A DNA stretch of 64,000 nucleotides, taken from assembly GCF_947507565.1 (NCBI RefSeq), contig NC_089180.1, positions 3,100,001 through 3,164,000 on the forward strand, read 5' to 3'. The notes under the pieces are model-generated. The model ran no database searches, was not told the origin of the DNA, and worked only from the letters and a program-made list of their open reading frames with translations. The position numbers and the translations under genes are program-made. Below, piece after piece: positions 57,481-64,000 of the stretch; position 1 is the first letter of the stretch, and every line of letters begins with the position of its first letter. The stretch is from Oscarella lobularis (Eukaryota; Porifera; Homoscleromorpha; Homosclerophorida; Oscarellidae).

Positions 57481-58379
57481 TGTTACGTCCAACTTCGCGC
57501 GTAGGCGTAACTCGGGTCCACACTGTGGCTGATGGTCTCTTTCTCGGTCTCTTTATTAGGGATGAGGCTCTTTCGGCAGGACGGAGTTTCAAACACGCAT
57601 GCGTCGTAGTTAGGGTTACTCCCCGCCTTCGAATGTTCTCCGAAAGCGCTGAATTTACCCTATCTAGTCCCTGACAAGTGCATTTTCTTTAGCGAAAATG
57701 CACAAATATCACAATGCTTCACTGAAACAAACACGCATCGAGCGGGGGCCCTCGTACGAATGATATCGTAAACAAGTTCTATTTTTGTCGCCCAGCTTCT
57801 CCCAAAACGACAGTAGTGTAAATAAAAAGCAGTATTCTTTTGGCTTTGACGCTAAAAGGAAGCTATTTTTACTTATCGTATTTTAGCAAAATTCGAAACA
57901 CCGTGGGTCGTTAGGCGCGATTGAGGCGCGACTCAGCTATTTTTCAAGCGCATTTACAAATCCCTACACTCTTGTAAATTTTAGAAGCTATTTAGAGAGA
58001 AAACGTGCGGTTCCTAGTGCGTTCGGCGGTCCTAAAACTTTCAAACCGTGTTTTCTCGATTCACGTCCCCCTCAACTAAAAATACGTCAGGGCTAAAATC
58101 AAAGCTTATTTATTGAAGCTTCGATTTACGAAGTCTCAAGCTTAGACAATTCGAACTCGTCTTAGACGAGCCGTTTTTCTTTCACGGGGTCTCGATAGAA
58201 CGATAAATGTTTACTTCATTGGCTGATTTAAGGCGCGTGCGCGACAACGGCTACGTCATTGGCTCTCCGCCCATTGTTACGCACTAGTACTCGTACATGC
58301 GCGTTTGAAACTCCGTCCTGCCCCGGCTCTCTCCCTCCTCTAATCCAACCTCCCGTATCTCTTATCTTCCCCCGTAACA
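57481..58379 (-). repeat. Candidate LTR of the minus-strand gypsy element
   Basis: The segment starts TGTTACGTCC and ends CCCCCGTAACA (inverted TGTTACG/CGTAACA ends). On the minus strand its end is followed by TTTGGGGGCCTGTGTCCGG, which looks like a tRNA-complementary primer-binding site before the gag. No second copy is present in the window to confirm it. An internal ATTGTTACGCAC near 58274 and a GGCAGGACGGAGTTTCAAAC/GTTTGAAACTCCGTCCTGCC inverted pair (57575, 58303) suggest nested structure. Confidence 0.45.
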
Positions 58380-58485
58380 ACAAACACAACATACGTACTG
58401 ATCTAATTAGGGCTACAGAGGTCACGGGGCAAGTGGGGTGTCGCGTGACCCTCTGACGCAGACCAATGTTACAAGGCCCTTCCAC

Positions 58486-59099
58486 TAGCCTCGCTACTCC
58501 AGACCCTCGCGCGTTAAGGGGGGTGTGGTTGGCGAGAGGGTCTGCTCTGTAGAAAGCCGTGTGCAGATCACGTGGTTTTTCCAATCACAGGTCTCGATAC
58601 GAATTAGGACACACGTACACTGATTGGACGCGGACCTAACTTAGTTATGGCGTACGCTACAACGGGTTCCTATGTAATCGAAGGTTCGCTGCTTTTCCGG
58701 CGTGCCTTCTCCTTCAGATCTTCGCGTAATGTCATTGGCTATCAAAGAACCCGAGAGAACGTCAGCGATTGGGAAAAAGCTCGGGCAGACCTCTTGCGGG
58801 CCTTCATCCGACGTTCGCGCAGCGATGTCCGTACACGCGCGAAGAGATTTCCTTCGTTTAGAACTTCCGCGACCGTTTTATCGAGTAGGAGTGCCCATTA
58901 GGGGAAGGTACAATAGTACATTTGTTAACGAAGTTAGGTCCGCGTCCAATCAGTGTACGTGTGTCCTAATTCGTATCGAGACCTGTGATTGGCTCACTCG
59001 GTTCGAAAAACCACGTGATCTGCACACGGCTTTCTACACAGAGTGCGTCCAGACCCTCTCGCCAACCACACCCCCTTAACGCGCGAGGGATCGAGGCTA
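58486..59099 (+). mobile_element. 0.6-kb foldback element, copy 2, with conserved 84-codon ORF
   Basis: Starts TAGCCTCG and ends CGAGGCTA, with inverted arms of ~150 bp matching those of the copy at 27173-27792. The central segment encodes MAYATTGSYVIEGSLLFRRA...GYQRTRENVSDWEKARADLL (58647-58901, plus), differing from copy 1 at only a few residues. The left arm has lost about 10 and 16 bases relative to copy 1. The outer flanks (AAGGCCCTTCCAC and TGGTGAAGGGCCT) are also inverted, hinting that it sits inside another small foldback. Confidence 0.87.
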
Positions 59100-59180
59100 C
59101 CCTTCCACCAGTGAGTGCGCCCCAAGCGCGCTAGCTGGTGAAGGGCCTGGGGACGAGGCTAGTCGATCTGCTGCGAGAGA

Positions 59181-59800
59181 ATGGACGACCTCAGCGAAGA
59201 CTTCTTGAAGTTAAAGTTGAAAAAAGCCGAAGAGGCAATCGAAGAGCAACGACGACAAGCCGAAGAGGCAATAGCACGAGCCGAAAGGGCGGAACGACGA
59301 GTCGCCGAATGGGAGAAGCTGGCCCAGGACAAAGCGACGATGCGTGCCGAGGAGCAGCAGGCTAACCCTAGCTCCTCGAGAAAGACGACGGTGGAAGGTA
59401 AAGGTCCATTTCTGATAAAAGGCTGTTAATAAAATTTTACGGTACGCAATTTTAGAGTTTAGATGTCTCGAAGAAACGCCCGATAAGGAGAAGAAATGCG
59501 GTTGGGACGATCGTCTCTGTCTCACTTTTCGCTGTTCGGGATCTGACACGACTTATGAGTGGCAGCACGAAGGAAAAAGGAAAGGAAAAGGAAAAAGTGG
59601 AAGAAGCTTGCGAAAGAAAGCGAACCCGAGTTGCATTTGATTATGCAGAGAGGGGAAAATTTTGGTGCCTATCGCTGCGTTGCTTCAAGAGGAAAACGGA
59701 CGCTGACTTCTTCAGAATTCAAAGTGATATGTAACGTACGTAAAGGCAACAATATTTGGTCCCAGACTCTCTCACGAACAACCGTATAATGAAGGTTAAT
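59181..59800 (+). CDS. Unrecognised gene fragment, coiled-coil N-terminus
   Basis: ATG 59181 opens an acidic/basic coiled coil (LKLKLKKAEEAIEEQRRQAE, AERAERRVAEWEKLAQDKAT). A GTAAAG donor near 59398 and an acceptor ending TTTTAG at 59454 would join it to CLEETPDKEKKCGWDDRLCL and TFRCSGSDTTYEWQHEGKRK. I do not recognise the family. It could be a host gene start or part of an accessory element ORF. It lies directly between a foldback and the DIRS element. Confidence 0.4.
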
Positions 59801-60393
59801 GCTAGTTAACCGCCGTTAATGACGTCGCGCAGCGAGGCATGCGCGGCTGCAGACGCTGTTCGAAGCTACAGCGGCGGGCACGTTTTTCTTTTCTCTATCT
59901 CTCAACAACGCACGTCGGTGTTTTCGCTCTTCTTTCTTTTCGATGACGACTAACGAACAATCGGCGACGATCCCCCCGCCCCTGGGAGCGGACCCAACCA
60001 TCATGGACGATGGGCAACGCCGAATTCTCGCAGCTCCTAACGCTTGCTGCTGCCACCGGCGCGGCGCAGGCCTTGGCACAGCAAGCGGCGATCGGCCCGA
60101 CGCAACCGGCTGCGCCAACCGGCGACGGAACGCTTGCACAGCGGGCGGAAACGGACGTCGGACAGAATACAGGTAAAGGCGGGCAAAAAAACAACGCAAC
60201 AGGGGGGGCGATGGGGTCTCGGTCGCGCAAAGCCGAAGGCAGCGGCGCTCAGATCGAGCGCTCCAGCGGGTTACGGTGAAGGGCGGGCGCGCCCAGCTGG
60301 CGGTTGGGGGACGCGATGGCGGGTCACGGTGCTAATTAAGGTGCGGCAGGTGCTGACAGTTTACCGCTGGCGGATCAGATTGCCCATGTCGTC

Positions 60394-61305
60394 GTGGCGG
60401 CAGATGGTGGTGCGAGCAGCGGCGTGCAGGCGAGTACGCCGCAGAGCGCGGCGGGCGGCAGCGGTAGCGCGGCGGCGGGTGGTACAATCGGCAGCGCATC
60501 GAGCGCGCCGGGCGTCGGCGCGCGCGGAGAGCGTAGCGGAGCGGAGAAATCGGGAGCTATTTCGTTTTTGGCGGAAGCGCTAAAAGGAGAGGCGGCGAAA
60601 TCGGCGGCGACGCCATCGGCGTACATCCTAGACGAAGGAGTGGCGATCCCGGGCAAGTTCGTCGCGCGCATCCAGACAAAAGAATTTTTCGACCTGGGGG
60701 AGCTACTCCCGGAGAACATCGAATGCCGGCAGGAGGATGAGTTTGCCCCGTTCCGCGACCTGGTGCTAGGTTCGCGGCGCGCACGGAAGGAAGTACCCAA
60801 CATTACAGCGTGGGTGCGGTGCTTTGCCGCGTACGCTATCGTGCGATGCGCGAAATTTCCGGAGGACGCGCTCCCGCTGCTAGTGGTGCGCCTCGCGGAG
60901 ACGCGCGGCGGTTTAGGTTGGCGCAGCTACGACGAGCGTTTTCGTAGGCTGGCGGCGGCGAACCCAAGCAGTCAATGGTCGCGCGCGGACGGAAACTTCC
61001 TCGGGGAGGTTTACTACAACCGCGCTTCGCCTGCAAGATCCGACGGTATCGACGCATCGGCGTGGTTGAACCGCCCACTGGCAGCAGCCCGCGCGCGGAC
61101 GCCGGATAGAGGAGCACGAGCGCCTATAAGCGACTGGAACAACCGCGCCAGGTGCCGGTTCGGCGCGGCATGTCGTTTTCGCCACGTTTGCCTGCAATGC
61201 GGCGATGATCACAAAGCGTCGGTGTGCACGCGCGCGGATGCGGGTGAGCGTCTTCCTCAGCGCGAGCGCTCACCGGTGCGGCGCAGCGTAAAAGGCAAGG
61301 AGTAG
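60394..61305 (+). CDS. gag: DIRS Gag
   Basis: A 303-codon frame. A Gly/Ala/Ser-rich N-terminus precedes a conserved core (VAIPGKFVARIQTKEFFDLG, LLPENIECRQEDEFAPFRDL) and a Cys/His C-terminus (WNNRARCRFGAACRFRHVCL, CGDDHKASVC). It is related to the minus-strand Gag at 32395-34103. Upstream frames from 59943 (TIPPPLGADPTI) and 60010 (LTLAAATGAAQALAQQAAIG) may be its original N-terminus, separated by frame changes near 60280. The true start is unclear. Confidence 0.72.
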   Translation: MAADGGASSGVQASTPQSAAGGSGSAAAGGTIGSASSAPGVGARGERSGAEKSGAISFLAEALKGEAAKSAATPSAYILDEGVAIPGKFVARIQTKEFFDLGELLPENIECRQEDEFAPFRDLVLGSRRARKEVPNITAWVRCFAAYAIVRCAKFPEDALPLLVVRLAETRGGLGWRSYDERFRRLAAANPSSQWSRADGNFLGEVYYNRASPARSDGIDASAWLNRPLAAARARTPDRGARAPISDWNNRARCRFGAACRFRHVCLQCGDDHKASVCTRADAGERLPQRERSPVRRSVKGKE

Positions 61306-61383
61306 ACGCGGCGGCCACAGTTGCATGAAAGTTATGTGGGTACGTGTGAGTTGTGGAAGGGATAAAATTGCCGTGAAGGGTTT

Positions 61384-63191
61384 GTGTTGACGTGCGCTCT
61401 GTCCTTACAGGCGAGACAGAAAGGGATCACAGCGCCTGAATGCAACGTCTTCCGCGGTCGCTACCGCTATCGGGCGGACTTGAAGGCGCTTGACGCGTGC
61501 GTTAGGAGCGATGCGGCGGAGACTGAGCTTTCGCACGAGCTACGGGCGACGTCGTCACCAATCCGCGTTGAGCAGTGGCGTCGCGGCCTCGCGTCACATC
61601 CCGACCGATCGTTTGCGGAATACATTTGTACAGGCCTCGAAGGCGGATTCCGCATTGGCTTTGCGGGAGGCTCCGGTTTACGCAGTGCGCAAAGGAGTAT
61701 GGGTTCGGCGCGAGCCAACGCGTCGGTTGTTCAAGAATACCTGGAGGGCGAGGTGCACGCTCGACGCTTAGTGGGGCCGCCGCCGGCGGGGCTGCGGTGC
61801 CACGTGAGCCCATTCGGCGTAATCCCAAAACCGCATCAGCCCGGAAAATGGCGCCTGATTGTCAATCTGTCCGCGCCTGATGGCCTGAGCGTGAACGACG
61901 GCATTAGTCCGGAGCTCTCGTCCGTGCATTATGCAAGAGTGGACGATGCAGCCCGGTTGGTGCTAGCGGCGGAGAGAAACGCGCGCCTCGCGAAGCTGGA
62001 TCTCAAGTCGGGCATATCGTATGGTGCCGGTGCACCCCGCCGATCGGCCGCTGCTGGCCGTGCGATGGCGGGAGGAGGTATGGCTTGACGCGGCTCTCCC
62101 GTTCGGTCTACGCTCGGCTCCAAAGATTTTCTCCGCGGTCGCTGACGCGCTGCAATGGATCATGCGGGAGCGGGGAGTTGCAATGGGAATCCACTACCTG
62201 GACGATTTTCTGTTCGTTGGGAGAGCGGATACCAGCGAGTGCGGCGACAGCCTGCGGATTGCTCTAGAGGCATGTCGCGACCTGGGGATTCCGGTAGCAA
62301 TGCACAAGGTGGGAGGCCCCGCTACAGTCCTGGACTTCTTGGGCATCGAGATCGATTCGGCCCGCGGTGAGCTGCGCCTGCCACCCGCTAAGCTCGGGAG
62401 ACTGCGTGCCAAGCTGGCGGAGGCGATCGATTCAGTACGATGGTCGAGGGCATGGACAAAGCGCGAGCTGCGGTCGCTGATTGGAGTGCTACATCATGCA
62501 GCGACCGTCATAACGCCAGGGCGGGCCTTTGTGCGCCGGCTCATCAACCTGTCGCGGATCCCCAAAGGGCTGCACCACCGGGTCCGTTTTAGCCGGGAGG
62601 CGAGAGAAGATTTGGAGTGGTGGTCAGCCTGATCGGTGGAATGGGCGCGGTTTGATCGGTTCTCTCGGTTTTGGCCCTCCTCGCGCGAGGCTGCAAACGG
62701 ACGCGTCGGGGTCATGGGGCTGTGGAGCCCTAGACGTGACGGAGGGCACTTGGAGAGGCTTTGCCGTACGCTGGTCACCAAAGTGGCGAGAGATGGCGAT
62801 CGCGCCCAAGGAGATGTTCCCGATCGTCGCGGCACTGCTCCTGTGGGGCGATCGGTGGGCGGGCGGCACGCTGTTAGTCGAGTCGGACAACAGCACGGTA
62901 GTCGCTGCATCTAACAGAGGAACGTCGCGGGACGCGGCGCTGATGCGGCTGGTGAGGGTCAGGCAGTTCGCCCTGGCGCATCGCAACTGCGCGATCAATG
63001 CGGTACATCTACCCGGGGAAAAGAATTGGGCCGCCGACGCATTATCACGGGGCGAAGCTCACCGGTTGTCTTCGCAGGTCGGCAAGTGGAGCGAGATCGC
63101 GCTCCCCAGCAAAATCGTGTCGGCGCTCGACGAGCTGGCGGAATCCGACCCCCGCTGGACGTCGGACAGTTGGAGGAGGCTCGTCGCTATT
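61384..63191 (+). pseudogene. DIRS reverse transcriptase and RNase H, frameshifted
   Basis: RT N-part in frame one (CHVSPFGVIPKPHQPGKWRL, IVNLSAPDG, ARLAKLDLKS). One extra base near 62012 shifts the frame, and RT continues MVPVHPADRPLLAVRWREEV, LPFGLRSAPKIFSAVADALQ, with the catalytic IHYLDDFLFVG. A stop and shift near 62632 leads to RNase H (LQTDASGSWGCGALDV, LLVESDNSTVVAASNRGTSR, NAVHLPGEKNWAADALSRG). The FGV..K, YLDD and TDAS motifs are typical of DIRS/PAT. Two simple frame lesions only, so decay is moderate. Confidence 0.87.
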
Positions 63192-63690
63192 TGAGCAAGG
63201 GGCTGGCGAGCCGCACAAGAAAGGCTTACTCCGCAGGACAACGCCGTTATCTTGACTTCTGCGAGCGCGCGGGGATCACTGGATTGCCACTAACGAAAAT
63301 ACACTATGCTTATTTGCAGCTGCACTCGCTGAAGAGGGTCTGCTTGCGGCGAAAATACGAGCTTACCTGTCGGCGGTACGCAACCTTCACGTGGAGGAGA
63401 GACTGGGGGACCCTCTCACCCCACGGCCGCCGCGGCTGTCCCTTGTCGTGCGTGGAATTCAAAGGGAGCAGGCGGAACGGGGAGCCGGCGGAGGTGATAC
63501 TCGCCTCCCGTTCGACGAAAAAATGTTGGAGTGCGTGCGAGAGGAGTGGAAGAAGAGCCGTAGCAGCTATGAGTTATGCAACGCGTCACATTGTAGCGTG
63601 ACGGATTTCGTTGGGTTGAAGTATGCTAACACTGGAGCGGATATCCTGCTTAACCGGCTCCGCATGCACGGGCGGTTTCGCGTAACATTC
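63150..63690 (+). pseudogene. Tyrosine recombinase N-terminal part of the DIRS element
   Basis: LEEARRYLSKGLASRTRKAY, SAGQRRYLDFCERAGITGLP is the SAM-like core-binding domain of a DIRS tyrosine recombinase. After frame changes near 63305 and 63380 the sequence gives VEERLGDPLTPRPPRLSLVV and LPFDEKMLECVREEWKKS. The catalytic R...HxxR...Y region is not found before 63690. Confidence 0.7.
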
Positions 63691-63782
63691 TGCCGTTAGC
63701 GTCTTCATCTGGGCATTCAGAATGTTGCGAACGATTTGAAATTGCGGATCAGTAAAAACGTCTGTAGCAGGTTGACCGTTTT

Positions 63783-64000
63783 TGCGGACTTGTCGGCCTC
63801 GTCTTCGCGATACTCGTCGGCTTCGCCTTTGGACTCGTCGTCGGCATTGTCGCCGGCCTCGTCACGATGCTTGGACTCGTCGGCGTTGCCGTCGGCCTCA
63901 TTGTCGGACTCGTCGCGATGCTCGTCGCTGTCGTCGTCGGCCTCGTCGCGATGCTTGTCGGCTTCGGACTCGTCGACCTTGCCGTTGGTCTCGTCGTCGG
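63783..64000. repeat. Degenerate GTCGG/TCGTC tandem repeat reaching the window edge
   Basis: Repeated words GTCGGCCTCGTC, GCGATGCT and GGACTCGTCG with irregular spacing. All frames are open. The minus strand would encode an Asp/Glu-rich repeat (DESEADKHRDEADDD); one plus frame would be Val/Leu/Gly-rich. It could be part of an acidic-repeat gene continuing beyond the window, or simply a satellite. Confidence 0.6.

Larger units (their letters stand above)
59943..63690 (+). mobile_element. DIRS-type tyrosine-recombinase retrotransposon, partly decayed
   Basis: Gag, RT, RNase H and the beginning of a tyrosine recombinase occur in the order seen in DIRS1-like elements, all on the plus strand and GC-rich compared with the surroundings. 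No inverted or split terminal repeats could be identified, and the recombinase is incomplete near 63690. Confidence 0.8.

Overview
This window is eukaryotic and animal. It contains spliced genes with very short introns (mostly 40-120 bp, GT-AG, one clear GC-AG) and recognisable metazoan families: polo-like kinase, SCYL1, BPNT1, ribosomal protein L13, Mind bomb, FUT8, PIAS and an LDL-receptor-family gene. Most of the remaining sequence is mobile-element debris. The compact introns, plus Harbinger-THAP, Helitron, DIRS and REL-type non-LTR elements, suggest an early-branching animal. A sponge is my best guess (low confidence); nothing here fixes the species. I saw no tRNA, rRNA or CRISPR.

Layout. 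1-950: repeat-rich, no gene. 953-14100: a row of mostly 5'-end fragments of unrelated host genes (PLK1-like, A1CF/RBM46-47-like, SCYL1-like, BPNT1-like, RPL13, MIB1-like), nearly all with frameshifts, stops or truncations. It is interrupted by a 5.15-kb, 47-bp-unit minisatellite (2569-7718), a TA-flanked MITE and a non-LTR reverse-transcriptase fragment. 14742-18368 (-): one apparently intact 15-exon gene for an LDLR/VLDLR-type receptor (863 aa). 18.6-25.9 kb: foldback elements, a Ty3/gypsy element with an intact pol and very short LTRs, a FUT8 exon fragment and a decayed integrase-core gene. 26-30 kb: a THAP/Harbinger-like transposase, a foldback element, then a compact TA-flanked DNA transposon carrying a Tc1/IS630-like transposase and an intact convergent second gene of unknown function (27826-30057).

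30-39.4 kb: remnants of hAT, DIRS gag, a second integrase-core family, MULE and Helitron elements, with a 32-bp minisatellite. 39.9-46.2 kb: an intact 1117-aa REL-type (R2-like) retrotransposon ORF inserted in a (GT)n tract, facing a decayed relative across the 3' (GT)n. 48-52.7 kb: a truncated gypsy element and a nest of dispersed repeats, including a 1.27-kb palindrome. 53-54.8 kb: a damaged copy of the LDLR-gene exon 2 region with a perfect 24-bp-arm hairpin, and a PIAS 5' fragment. 54.8-59.1 kb: gypsy gag/protease, a jockey-like RT tail, a candidate solo LTR and the second copy of the 0.6-kb foldback. 59.2-63.7 kb: a coiled-coil gene fragment and a DIRS-type element (gag, RT-RNase H, tyrosine recombinase start). 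63.8 kb to the end: a GTC/TCG-rich degenerate repeat.

The LDLR gene reads cleanly through 15 exons, and several retroelement ORFs are over 1000 codons without a break. The many lesions in the other host genes are therefore more likely real pseudogenisation than poor sequence. The best candidates for undescribed biology are the two-gene TA-transposon, the (GT)n-embedded REL element, the hierarchical hairpin minisatellite, and the concentration of 5'-biased host-gene fragments.
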